From: Eucalyptus grandis
Lineage: Eukaryota > Streptophyta > Magnoliopsida > Myrtales > Myrtaceae
Direction of reading: 5' to 3'
DNA: 64,000 bases
Assembly: GCF_016545825.1 (NCBI RefSeq)
Contig: NC_052613.1
Span: 49,830,112 to 49,894,111 of the forward strand
Shown here: in pieces, positions 1-11,620 of the stretch
Layout of the letters: each line of letters starts with the position of its first letter
Numbering within the stretch: position 1 is the first letter of the stretch
Made by a program: the position numbers and the translations under genes
The notes under the pieces: model-generated
Told to the model about the DNA's origin: nothing
The model's database searches: none
The model's input: the letters and a program-made list of their open reading frames with translations, nothing else

Positions 1-1100
1 AGAAAAGTTACGTTAGTTTTGGGAGAGGGAGAAAAGAAAAGCGTACGTTCAACCAAAAGGTGTGTTCTCTTTTTCTTTTCTCCCCTTAAATACGTATTCT
101 CCAAAAGACACATCCCCTCGACGTAACACCCCTTCCTATCTCAACCCTTCATCAATGGGCCCTTATATTACGGGCCGGGCTTTTAGGCTCAACATGGGCG
201 GATGGGCCCACTTAGGCCCATCAACATATAAATAAAACCATCAGTCCAGTTCCAAATGTGCTTGCTTATGCGTTGATGACGCCGGATCAGCCGCTCCAGG
301 GGTCACCAATCTGAACCGCACGGGGATAAGGCACACGGCGCTTTCGAACTTCTGCAAGCCTCTCCACAGCTTCTGGACCACGTCACCATCTCGACCACCT
401 TTACTTTCTTCAGCTGCATCTTGCTCGCAACCTTGGTCATCCTGGATGTCATGTGGCTGGCCAAATACTAACTCATCAGCTCCCCATATTCTCCTTCCTT
501 TGTTGAAACGGTAGCTTATTTTGCTTTGCACGCCTCTCGAACGACCGAATCGGCCAAAGCGATCTTTCCTTGGGAAGCATATGTACTTTCGTGGAGCTAT
601 CTCTCTTGGTAAATTTTATTGTTCTTGCTTGTTTTGTGCGAACGATGAAACTACAGTTATGGGTGATCGAGCATTTTTGTATACAAGTGGACCTTCGTAT
701 CACCGACCAGCACATATTAGGTTGTAACACAGGCACAGGGACAAACTCCCTAAAAATGCATCTTCTCCGGCCACTGAGAGCAATTTTTTAATTTTTTAAT
801 TTTTTTATAGTCAGAACTGAGAGCAATGTTAGGGTATAAAGATCATACGCAATTGCTTTACAAAGAACGCGGTAACCTGAAATGAAAATTTAAATAAGGG
901 GGTGATACTCAAGCATTCAGAGGAATATGATATCATTTTATTACAAACTAGTAGTAGCTCGGGAAAAAGCAATCGGGAAAGTCGAGATCAAGCAAGCAAA
1001 GTCGTGAAAGCTTATGATGGCAGAGGAAAGTAACTTTCGTTCCATCGAAGCACAAAATCAAGATTAAAACTTAGAACTTAATTATGTGTGGATCTGAGGT
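1..1100. other. Intergenic DNA, no supported gene
   Basis: No recognisable gene. A moderately GC-rich patch at about 250-560 is open for 96 codons on the minus strand, but it resembles no family I know and has no visible exon partner. From about 925 to 1085 the sequence resembles the segment upstream of the P450 exon-1 relic near 8805-8950, so the right part belongs to the degraded left edge of the P450 array. Confidence 0.5.
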
Positions 1101-1114
1101 TAAATCTTAGGGAA

Positions 1115-1333
1115 TATGGCATGACAGAGATTGTTCAAGGGTATGTTCATATGGTCATCTTATATGATTCCTTGGTGTTTCCATGAACGAACTTGTGAGG
1201 AGGACCTCTCATTCCCTGCTTGTTCATTATTCACTGTATCCTTAGTGGGTTTCGACATAACTGGTACCAGAGTTCGACAAAGGGACCAGAAGAGAAACAG
1301 GAACAGAGAGCTCAAGAAGATGAGCACTTGCAT
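1115..1333 (-). pseudogene. P450 exon-1 relic, left edge of the array
   Basis: The minus strand starts with ATG at 1333 and reads an N-terminal membrane anchor like those of the CYP749A-like genes in this window (MQVLIFLSSLFLFLFWSL). It then shifts frame before the WWNPLRIQ-type segment, although the nucleotides still match P450 exon 1 down to the part encoding the NNLSHDIFPK-like segment. No exons 2-5 follow, so it cannot encode a P450. The exon and about 280 bp upstream (1334-1620) resemble 32415-32945 at the other end of the array. Confidence 0.75.
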
Positions 1334-1954
1334 GGTTTCTTTCCGAGGTAGGAAGGGAAGGAAGCGGCGGAACTAGAAAATTCAAATCACGGGTTGAGAA
1401 GCGATAATGATCAAGACTTTAATGGCTTTGGTCGGAGGGATCTGTGTGCCCAGTGATACGGACAGGCTCAAAATGACAGCCTTTTGGCATTGATTGTTGG
1501 GATGATATGATGATCCTAGAAAAAAAATGAATGGTCCGAGCTCTGTCTATTGTCGGAGTTGGAGACAGGCTGATGCTGACGCTGAAAAAGCCGCAAATGC
1601 GGCTCTAGGATTTTTCAAGTAATCATCTTTCAAGACAATTAATGTCATATGATAAAGCTTCCATTGTGTGCTTAAAAGTATAGGTGCTTCATTCAGGGTT
1701 GGACGCCATAATTTGAAAACATCTTTGCTCACTTAATTTTTATATTCATGCATTGTATTTATTAGTTTATGTGTGCAAAAGGATTGATTGACTCACCTTA
1801 GTGTCAAGTAACTAAAATTAGATAGGTGATAAGTTTGCCCGAGGCATTGTTCTTGTGCCATCGGGAAATTGACTATTGCGATCTAAATATAATTTCTTAT
1901 CAATCATATGTGTTCCAAATCTAAATCATGAGTTTATTGTAATTCATTGAGTTT

Positions 1955-2546
1955 CGGGATGCATTTGATTCAACATTCTTAAGGAATTTTTGGCCTCCAA
2001 AGCCTCTTAGGAAAATACTTGGATCATTTAACAATTATTTTGAAGAAACTTTCAAATGAAAGTCGGCAAGATTAGAAAGGTTAAAAACCCAATACTAGTA
2101 AGGACTAACATTAATTTTTAGCATTTAGCTAAATGTTGAAACTCATTTTTTCTTCCAAAATTACCCAATTCTTCAAATTTTCGAATTTGTCCATCATCAT
2201 TTTTTTATTATTAAAAAGGGCCAAACCCTTCACTAATCTGCAAAGGTTTGGTCTTTTTTGTTCAAAAAAATTATATATATTTGATTTTTTTCAACATTAT
2301 TGTCAAAATTTATATTTAAAAAGGTATATACATTATTTTTTTCAATTTTAAACAAATAAAATTAATAAATTAATATTAATCACCCAAAGAGCTTTTCAAA
2401 TGCGTTTTCTACTAAACAACATTTCTTTTAAATTGTTTTTCAAAGTATTGTTTACCAAACGGCTTTTGTATTTGCCCAAAACCCTTTAAGCTAAACTGTT
2501 TTACATGTTCCTACTAATTTTTCAAGATACTGAATCAAATGCACCC
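1955..2546. mobile_element. MITE-like element with terminal inverted repeats
   Basis: The left end begins GGGATGCATTTGATTCA and the right end, reverse-complemented, begins GGGTGCATTTGATTCAG, giving an imperfect inverted repeat of about 25-30 bp. The 592-bp interior is AT-rich and has no ORF of note, as expected for a non-autonomous DNA transposon. I could not resolve a target-site duplication, so hAT and PIF/Harbinger are both possible. Confidence 0.65.
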
Positions 2547-3540
2547 TTATAACCTTAAGGTTAAGACTTTCTAGCACCTGAGGTTATGGGCGGCGTATTA
2601 ATCCTTTTCGTGTCATAGTTGTGTCAACCTATTTGACATTATTAATGAACATAAAATATAGCCTATTTGACTCTTCAGCTTGTATAAGTTAAGCTCAACC
2701 ATTTGGTCTATAAATTAAAAAGGATCATGTCGATTCGGTTGCTTACTTAGCCCACACTAACATATTTGGGTTAAATTAGTTATATCCATTTCTTTTCCAA
2801 TACTATGATAAATATATCATATATGAAATATCGGTAATAATCAATATGATTAAAAAAGACGTTATCATTAGTTTGACGGCTCGTTAGGTCTGCTGGGATG
2901 AAGGCATATTTGGCAGGCCTAGCCAAGCAATGGGCCTGCCTCCTTAGGCCCAGTTTTATTCATTTTTAATTTTTTCTTATGGATTGCCGTTTCAGTCTGA
3001 AACCGCAATTCATTACATCTTTTTGTAGTCAATGATTCTCATTAAGTAGGGAGATATCATATCGTATCTCCGCCCTAATGCGTGCAACAAACTTCCAATG
3101 ATAGTTTCTCTTGGAGGCACGTGAGGGCGCACGCAGTGGCCGATCATACGAAAGTTCAAGATCCCACTCGCCAGTTGACGTCGTGGTGGTGGTGCCAGCG
3201 ACTCGGCTGGAGTGTACGTACGGCTAGCATATGAAGTATGACGTCAGCGACGATGTAGAGGCTTCTGGCGCGTGGAGCGTGACGGCATGTAGGGGCCTTA
3301 CTTATGTGGCACGTGGTAGCGGGTGCGGGTGCAGGTGCATGTGGTGACGATCGGCAGCGAGGCGTATGGTATATGACTCGGCGGCATGGTGAGACTGATG
3401 ATGGTGTTGATTTTCGCCATCAAATGCATCGGAATTGCACTCAAAAGGCATCGGCTCGATAGAGGTGTGTGAGGGTCCATGAGCTGCGTAAATCTCACTT
3501 GCAGTGGCGCGTGGTGGCACACGAGGGCGAATGTGGTGAC
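2547..3540. other. Intergenic DNA left of duplicated block 1
   Basis: AT-rich to about 3060, then more GC-rich with CACGTG- and GTGGTG-like words. Minus-strand ORFs up to 114 codons exist at 3298-3642, but they run across the block-1 boundary, are not kept in the second block and resemble no known protein. No gene is supported. Confidence 0.45.
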
Positions 3541-4818
3541 AAAATCACTACGAAAATTCAGCATCTGGGTCATTTGAGGGTGGTGAGTGTAATGGTGATG
3601 TTGATTTCTTGAAACAAGCAAAAGGAAATGTCGGAACAACACTCAAGAGTAATAGTTATAGTGAAAAAACAAACACCGGTCTAACTAACTTAAGGTTATT
3701 ATGACCACCACCTTGTAAAAGACTCAATGAATGCTTGCTCATCTGAGCTTCAAGCTAACAAGAGATCTAATACCAAGCAATGAATAGTGTACATGAACTT
3801 GATTATAAAATTTCCGTACGACCTCCACCTTGTGAAATTTCTGTATTTCTATGTGTTCAATAACAAAAAGTACATGAACTTGATTATAAAATTTAGAGGA
3901 TAACTATTTTAATTAAATAAAATTACAATGTCGATTACTATCAATCATAATCAATTAAAGAAGATAATACAAAAAAATCTCGAAATACAAATGGAATCAA
4001 AGAAAATATATCTGTAACACTTTTCCTTCATGGTTTGATTACATTCCATCACTCCTCCATCAATGTATTTATTATCCTAATTTGAAATTTCGTTGATCAT
4101 CTTCTATACCTATTATTCATTTTTCCCTGCTTTCACCTCTTCCGTTCACAACTTGGGGCGGCTATTCATGTCCACATACATATTATGTAAGATTTTTTCT
4201 TATGTGGATTACATTAATTGATACTATAATTTACCATTTTATAGGATAAGCCTAACAAAGTGAAATATAATGTTTTTTAATTAATCTATTATGAAGCTGA
4301 GTAGTATACACCGAGTAAAGCCTGACCAAGGTCTGTGGCTTAAAACATTTTAAATAGTGCTCTAATTTCTCTTTTAACCCTAATGTGCTCACATAAGATG
4401 CGCTTATTGAACCTTAAGGGTGAGAGGCAGTCTTGTGATACAGAAGGTGCTATTTTACATCAAAAACGATGAATTCCGAATCAAGTATGCAAATATCTTT
4501 ACTCAATTATATGTGTTCTTGATTTTAGCTATTGAGATCTTGATTGACATTTCCATGGCTTTCATATTCATGTCTTGTCGACATTAAAGTACATGGTTAG
4601 ATAGCTCAATCAAACATGACATGCTAAACAATTATTCTTTTAAGAAACTCGATATAGGTTGTCAAAACACGACTTGCCTAATCCATTAAATTAAAAGGAT
4701 GAAACCAACTCTATTTCACCTGGACTTAACCTGAAACGCATCTTTAAGATCAAATGAACTTCCGTGGTTCTTTCCTGAAACCCCAACGTTAACTAGATCA
4801 TATATGCTGATAAACAAG

Positions 4819-7800
4819 CTACAATGGATGAAGGATAACTTGAAGTCCGTGTTGCGGGCGAATCGTGAGGATTTGTACTGGACTATGGATGTACCCCGGA
4901 GACAATATGAAAGTGTAGCGCTGCAGAATCATCGAAAGGACAATTTTCGCCTCGTTCATCGCAAAGTTCATTCCCACACACATTCGAGGCCCGAATCAAA
5001 GGGAAGGAACACCACTGCGTTATTGTTGGTGGCTTTAGAGACGCCTTCTGAGAATCGCTCTGGTCTGAAGAGGTGCACATCTTCTCCCCAAATTTCGGGG
5101 TCGTGGTGAATCTTAAGATTTGCTATAAAGACTTGAGTATTAGGAGGAAGTACAAGTTTCCTTAGCCTAAGTTGCTGGTCGACTTTTCGAGTGAACCCTG
5201 TCACAGGAGGGTATAATCGTAGTGCTTCGTTCATGATCATGCTGATCTGCACGCAAAAGGTGACATTAGTTGACAACACATACCACTCATAATTTAAAAA
5301 GAAGGACGATTTCATTGTTTCTTTCCCAAAACTACAAATTCTTGTCGGTCCTCAGTAAATTTATGAAAGAGTTGTTAAGTGTGAAAAGAAAATACTGGTA
5401 CAGAAAGTTACTGGTTAAGTTATTTACAATAACTTACTGGTAAATATTGACGCTTTCATGGAATTACTAAAATTTTTTTCACGGTTTAGCAAATCATCAA
5501 TGTTTCTTATCTTCAACTAGCTTATATTTGTCTTTCCTGGGAATGCTAAAAATATCAAACTTCTATATGAATTTATCAATATTTATTTGAGTAACTTACC
5601 ATTTTTTTTTTTCTGATTGTATAACAAAATAGTTTCAAGTTACCAAATTTCATTTCAGTACTATGTTTATTTGATTTTATTTTTCTTAATCTATGAATTT
5701 TTGTTGGAGTTTACCATTTTTTTTTTTCTCTCTTTGCAAACATTTTTGCAACTCACCAGTCTTTGCCTGTTAGACTACCAATTAGTTTTAATTTACCAAG
5801 TCTCATTTAAGTTGCTTACCGACATTTATTTAATCCTTTTAAAGTTCACCAATTTATCTATTGAGTTATGAATTTCTATTTGTCTTACTTACCAACATAA
5901 TAAATTTACAAACTCTTTTAGAAATTACCAACCATAATTGGACTGCTTACCAAATCCTTTTAGAAAATTCATATATGACGTTAAATATTCAAAGCGTTGG
6001 TAAGCTATGCAACAAAGACCTGTTTGTTCACGTTTTTTTTTAAAAAATTTTCCCTTGAAATTTTAAAACATTGTTCAAAGTTTAAAATTGTGAAAATTAT
6101 GTATGATTATATACACGTCAGAATTTGGGTGTCATGAAAGTTCCAAGAGTTTTGAGTTTAAATAAGGCAAAATGTTGAGGCGCAAGATTTAAATTATTTA
6201 ATTAAAGAGTAAAATATAAATATCCATTCAGACATATCCAACCGTTGGAAAGTTAGTACAAAAATTGTCGACAAGTTACACATATAGACTCACTTGTCTT
6301 TTCTTTTTCTTGTATCAACGGTTTTTTTCAGTTATCAATGATTGAGCTTCAAGTTTAAGTATAAGGGTGTTCCTCAAATAGAGTTGCAACTGGTATAATT
6401 CTAATAATAAAGAGTATCAATGAGTTTCAGTTTTGGACTCAAGCAATCAGGCATACCAAGATGTTGTTAGGAGGATCATTCCTTGTCTACTAAATCAATC
6501 AAGACAAAAAAATAGTTGGATTTTTCGTACCATCCTTAACTTTGCGATTCCATCGGAGTTGGGGTCTTCATTCCCAAATACATCAATAACCTCCTTCCTT
6601 GCTTCCTCTTGCCAATCAGAATGAACTGCTAGGAGGAATATGACCCATGTCAGCATTGCAGTGGTGGTTTCTTGTCCAGCAAAGTAGAATGTCTTGCACT
6701 CGTCCACTAGATCGTCGACTGTGATTTTCTTGCTCTCATCATTATCACGATAAGCCTTCACAAGCTGCCCAAGGAAATCATTCCCATAGTCATCTGCTTC
6801 CCCAGCCATCACCTTCTTCTCTCTTTTCTTGGCGATCTCCAAGATTGCAACATGTATGCCTTTCTTGAGCTTCTCGGCTTCAATTTCATCCGCTGTCTTC
6901 CAAATCTTACTGTGCCCGAATTCAACAACAAATGCCTTAGTTTGTGAATCTAAAGTATAGATCAATTTTCTGACAAATGTGTGTTCAAATCTCCACCTTA
7001 CTAGCTAGCTGTATTTACTCTTGTGATCAAAAGTTTGTGCCAATACATATAACATTGTTATGATTCTCTTAGCTTGTTCAAATATTGGGAAGAATCGCAA
7101 ATTGTAAGCTTGATCACACAATTATTGTCTTCCCACTTGAAACCACTCATCATACTTTTGCTAACTTTACATCTTTTAGTGAGATCTGATGTGGGTCTCA
7201 CTACTCCTTGAGGTCAAAATTGCTTGGATCCGGATCGACATGAATTGGGTTAGTCATATTTTGTCATCATAGAAGGTCCACATGATTTATACGTGGATCC
7301 CACAAAAATCAATGATTTTGATTGTCTATGATCCACAAACATTTATCTTCGCAAGTTTTTTCCTTGGCTTTTCAAAACATGATTGGCATAGTCTATTTGA
7401 CTAAGCTAAAACGGGCTTATTTATTTCTTTTTTCTTTTTTCCTAAAAGTAAGAAAAACTTTCTTAGGAAAATGTTGAAGAGGAATACCTTATTCCTGGGA
7501 ACCTCATGCGCAAAGCATTCCTGGACACTAACAAACCCAAGTTTGTCAACATCTCAAAGATGTTTCTCCCTTCAACGTAGCTACTCCCAAAAGCTGTCCT
7601 TGAGATCACTTCGGAGGTCAGCAACTTAAATTCTTCAAACACCTCAATCTCTTCCCCTTCTTGTTGCTTCCATTTCTCTAGCATCACGTGAGCACTATCC
7701 ACCATCGCTGGAACCATGTTCTGCACTTCAATTAGTTCCCGTCAATTCGTAACTTCAATCTAGAGATTGCATGAAATTCTCTTTCCATTTGATAAGCACA

Positions 7801-8477
7801 AGAAACCTGCAATAAAAATTTGATAGGTTACAAGAATTTTAGTATACACCAAACCTAATTACCTTGAGGCTTTCCCCGTGGAAAGTGTGATTGGCGAGTC
7901 TACGCTTCTTTGCCCACTTTACCCCATCTATGGTTGACACGAGCCCATCTCCCAAAAGATACTTGGCGAAGCTCCTCGGTCCTATTTTCGGAAACGTTTT
8001 GTCTCTATTGATTAGCACCTCCTTAATCAGCTCTGGCTCAGTGATGACCAATTGAGCTTGCGCCCCGTACCAACTTATGTAATTCCTCCCTGCAAAATGT
8101 TTGCACAAAAATCTCAATAATGAACAAACTAGAGTCAGATCAAAGTTCCAAGAGTGGTTAGCACAATTTTATAACAAAAGCTTATATTTTCAATTACCGT
8201 ATGTGTTGATCCAAGAGTCGATGTGAGGCTGAACCTTAGGGAGTATGTCATGAGAGAGATCGTCCATGGGCGTGCTTCTGGCTTCCATTCTCATCTTCAT
8301 TGTTTCCCTCGTGCTCCCATGGAGGAACCTATAGGGAGGACCTTTGATTCCCTGTCGGGCCATCGTCCTCTGTATTCTGAGCGGATTCCACCATAGCTGA
8401 CGCGCCAGCTCGGTGAGAGACCATAAGATTAGAAACACAAAGAGAGAGCTCAACACAATCGCTATGCTGATCTCCAT
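4819..8477 (-). pseudogene. CYP749A/CYP72-like cytochrome P450, frameshifted (copy A1)
   Basis: Five-exon gene with minus-strand exons 8477-8198, 8089-7863, 7720-7488, 6909-6531 and 5246-4819. It carries the N-terminal membrane anchor, the WWNPLRIQ basic segment, the I-helix AGQETTT, the K-helix EALR and the PERF motif. In exon 5 one base is missing at about 4993-5000 compared with copy A2. The haem-loop reading therefore departs at FLPFD and stops about ten residues later, so the haem-ligand Cys region is not translated. All splice junctions match those of A2. CYP72-clan enzymes are ER-membrane mono-oxygenases acting on terpenoids and hormones; the substrate here is unknown. It is probably a recent pseudogene, but a single-base assembly error should be excluded. 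Confidence 0.85.
5320..6530 (-). repeat. AT-rich intron 4 with recurring ACCAA/ACTGG words
   Basis: Intron 4 of copy A1 is about 1.28 kb and strongly AT-rich. TTACCAA, TCACCAA and TTACTGG words recur at irregular intervals of roughly 20-40 bp from about 5390 to 5960, suggesting an old degenerate tandem repeat. The same pattern is in intron 4 of copy A2 (about 21240-21810). Confidence 0.4.
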
Positions 8478-8950
8478 TATTTTCCAAGATTGACATAGAT
8501 TTTCTTGGGCGTGCACGCTTAAATAATTCGACTATGATCCTACGGGATGGATGGCAACATGGCATCAAATAGATAGAAGACACCGCTTGCCGATGATGGA
8601 GATAGACACGGTGGAAAATGACCACCTCCTCGACGTTGACGATTTGGAAGGAGACGTCGAATAGGAGAGGCCGAGCCTTGATCAACACCCTTGAAAATAA
8701 AAAAGAAAATCCATGAGAACAATTATTTGATTGACATCGGTGTCAGCTGATTGGGATTGCATGAAAATGGTAAGCTCTTACGTCATGTAGTAGGTGGAAC
8801 TTCTTTCTATAGACCAATAGTAGCCTGGGAAAAGGCAATCGTGAAAGTCGAGATCAAGCAAGCAAAATCGTGGAAGTCTTATGATGGCATAGGAAAGTCA
8901 CTTTCGTTCCATCAAAGCACAAAATCAGGACTAAAGCTTAGAACTTAATT
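8478..8950 (-). promoter_or_regulatory. 5' flank / presumed promoter of P450 copy A1
   Basis: This is the sequence directly upstream of the exon-1 ATG. The same segment is repeated in diverged form at 9198-9650 upstream of the exon-1 relic, and in block 2 at 24343-24720 and 25759-26210. It therefore travelled with exon 1 as a unit. I cannot assign individual regulatory sites. Confidence 0.4.
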
Positions 8951-8954
8951 ATTG

Positions 8955-9197
8955 TATGGATTTGAGGCTGAATCTCGAGGAATATGCCATGAGAAAGATT
9001 GTTCATGGGTATATCCGTACAGTCATCTTAAATGATTCATTGGTGCTTCCATGGGCAAACTTGTAAGGAGGACTTCCGGATCCCTGCTCATTCATTATCC
9101 ACTGTATCCTGAGCGGGTTTCATCATAACTTGTACTAGAGTTTTGATTAGAAACACCAAAAGAGAGCTCAACACAATGACCATGCTGATGCCCATTA
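8955..9197 (-). pseudogene. P450 exon-1 relic in block 1
   Basis: Minus-strand ATG at about 9197 begins an anchor similar to that of A1 exon 1 (MGISMVIVLSSLLVFLI). Similarity continues, with frame breaks, through the proline-rich and STPMDDLS-like regions. No donor-to-exon-2 continuation exists; A1 exon 1 plus its promoter follow downstream instead. It is a leftover from a tandem duplication of the promoter and exon-1 module. Confidence 0.8.
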
Positions 9198-9687
9198 TTT
9201 TCCAAGACCGACAGAGATTTTCTAGGGCGCGTGGAGTTTAATAATTCAACCAGGATCCTTCGGGGTGGATGGACGGCAACAAGACGTCCTAGCTGGAAGA
9301 CAACGCCTGTCGATGGAGACAAGACGCGCTGGAAAATGACAACCTTCTCGACGTTGACGATTCGGGGGAGACGTGGAATAGGGAGCGGACCCTTGAAGAT
9401 AAACGAAGGATTATCCATGAAAAACAATTATTTGATGGATGTCGGTGTCAGCTGATTGGGATTGTATGAAAAATGGTAAGCTCTTCCGTCATGCAGCAGG
9501 CGCAACTTCTCTTTATAGATAAGTAGTAGCCCAGGAAAAAGCAATTGCAATGGTCGAAATCAAGCAAACAAGTTACTCATTCAATGGATTAGTGTCGGGA
9601 AAGTCTTATGATGGCTCAGGGAAATTACTTTCATTCCATCAAACATTAAATAATCTTCCTTTTTTTTGTTCCAAAAACATAGAATTA

Positions 9688-9729
9688 TACATACATACAT
9701 ACATACATACATACATACATACATACATA
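9688..9729. repeat. (CATA)n microsatellite
   Basis: About ten tetranucleotide CATA units. At the matching place in block 2 (26252-26286) there is a (CA)n dinucleotide run instead. Confidence 0.95.
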
Positions 9730-10000
9730 GTTTTGATAGGAAACATGGGGAAGTGAATACCATCTTTTTAGTAGAGATGCTGAATAGAAAAAATTATCAA
9801 TTGTGAAGAAGATTGTTCTTCTAGATGATTCATTGATTGTACTAATGTTCATGTAGATATCATATCCACGTGGGCCATTTATTTCCAAGATTGGTAGGAT
9901 GAAAGATTAAGCCAAATCAAACAAAATACCCAAAAATTGTTAAGACTAGTAATAGAAGCCATTGCAAATAAAGAATCTGGTACAAACCCATCAATATATT

Positions 10001-10562
10001 TGTTAGACTCACATTAATTAAAAAATTTGAAGCAACTATGGATCAATCGAGATATATTTAATCGCCTTCATAATAAACCACATCTTGATGGGAGATTTCT
10101 TTCTTCTAACATCATCAACTCTACAAATCTCCACCTCACATGTGAATATCTTATGTTAAGCTGAGCTCCTCCTTAATCCAAGAGTCTTTCTACACTAACA
10201 TTATTATAACTCAAACTTCAGATTCAACCTTACTCATCTTGACCTAGCCAAGTTCAGCAAGAAGCCAAGACACGCCCATTCACTACCTCCACCAAGAAGT
10301 CACATCAAAGGTTCTTTCTTCAAGATATCCACCAAACATTAATAAGCTTTGAAAGTGGGTCATCAATTAATAATCAGCTCTAATACCATTTGTTGAGTTA
10401 ACGTGATGGAAAATTGTTATCATCTAAATTTTAACTCTTTATTTAAAATTTAATTACATAGAAAATTATGGATTAATTTTTAACTCATAAAAAATAATTT
10501 TCATTAAATTGCATAGCATATAGATGCTAGGAGAATTTGCATTAATATTTATAGAGTTCATT
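10001..10562 (-). mobile_element. Degenerate TRIM-like LTR element, block 1 copy
   Basis: Read on the minus strand, the GCTCTAATACCA at about 10382-10393 is a tRNA-Met-type primer-binding site (TGGTATTAGAGC) beside a TGTT start of a possible LTR. A purine-rich AGGTGGAGATT tract at about 10119-10132 borders a segment starting TGTTAGACTC and ending CTCTACA. The interior is only about 270 bp with no ORF. The two presumed LTRs are weakly similar, so the right boundary is approximate. Block 2 has the same element. Confidence 0.4.
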
Positions 10563-10629
10563 AGAAAAAAATTTTAAAAATGGGGACAAAAGAAAAAGGG
10601 AAAAAATTAACTAATTAATTTTTAAAAAA

Positions 10630-11620
10630 TTAAAAGAAAAGATCAGGCGGGGCCGGGGCAGCCCGCCCCTTTTTTTTCTTCACCTGGGCCCAGCCTAGGC
10701 TCTTTCTTCACCTTTTTTTTTTTTTTTTATCTTTTCCGCCTGGGCCCGGCCCGGCCCTATTCTTTCTTTCCTCCTTCCAGTCCTTCCCCCTAGCGACTGG
10801 AGCGATGCTGGCAGGGCACGACGAGAACGAAGGACAGAAGCAGAGGGCAGAGGCAGGACGGGGAGTGAGGAGCGCGACCTTTGGGTCGGAGGCAGGCCGG
10901 CACGGCAAGCTAGCGGTGGCAGGGGCTATGCGGCCCCCCTCTTCCACAGCGCTCGATTTCTGTAAGTCGATCTTTGCATGCGATCCGCCGTTGTCCCGAG
11001 TATCCCGGCTTGGCGACACTGAGATGGCCGACTAGAGGTCGCCTCCCGGCCGTCGTAGCCCAAGCCAGGTAGGGTCCCCGCGGCCGCGCGCTCCGGTGCC
11101 CCGTTATTCCCCTTTTTTGCTCAGTTTTGTCCTGTTTTGGACACGTAGGGGCCGGAGCTCGCGGCCGTCCGGTTCACGTGATCACCGGTCCCGTCGGTCC
11201 CATGCTCTGTCGTTATCAGTCTCTTCTTGTCGTCCTTCGAGAACCCCTGTGCGAGTTTGACTCCCGTTTGTGTCGAAAACTCCACTATCAGGGTTGCACG
11301 TCACCTGTTTGTGAAAATGCCTCCACAAGATCTGCCAACTTTTTCATGTGTCTAATTTGCTTCGCGTGCATCCTTTGTTTTGTGCCGTGACAGGTTTGTT
11401 GGGGGGTAACGTCTGTGGGAGCTGGGAGTCGGCTTGGCCGAGGACAACTCCGTCCTGCTGGTTCACGGTCGCGTTGGCCGACGTCGCCGTGGCACCGACT
11501 TCAACCAATGGTGGAGTCGGGTCTGTCACGGTTCGGTCTGAGTCGGGTCTGTCGAGCGTAGATCGCTCACGAAGATGTTCCGTTTAGCCGATGGGGTGGT
11601 CGTTCGAGGATCTGGTGATT
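10630..11620. other. GC-rich block without a conserved ORF (block 1 copy)
   Basis: An island of high GC in AT-rich surroundings, repeated at 27840-28830. It gives ORFs of 76-103 codons on both strands, but insertions and deletions between the two copies shift the frames, so none is conserved. The following 350 bp is rich in GGGCTT words. It may be an old transposon leader or captured exonic DNA. I do not recognise a protein. Confidence 0.5.

Noticed and set aside
241..531. 96-codon minus-strand ORF
   Set aside because: No similarity I can recognise and no neighbouring exon in the same gene model.
3298..3642. Minus-strand ORFs of 114 and 72 codons
   Set aside because: Overlapping frames in a His/Thr-biased low-complexity stretch that crosses the duplication boundary; not kept in block 2.
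5617..6043. 84- and 60-codon hydrophobic ORFs
   Set aside because: Lie within intron 4 of the P450; Ile/Leu/Phe-rich readings are expected from AT-rich DNA.
10708..11035. ORFs on both strands of the GC-rich block
   Set aside because: Indels between the two block copies shift every frame, so no protein is conserved.
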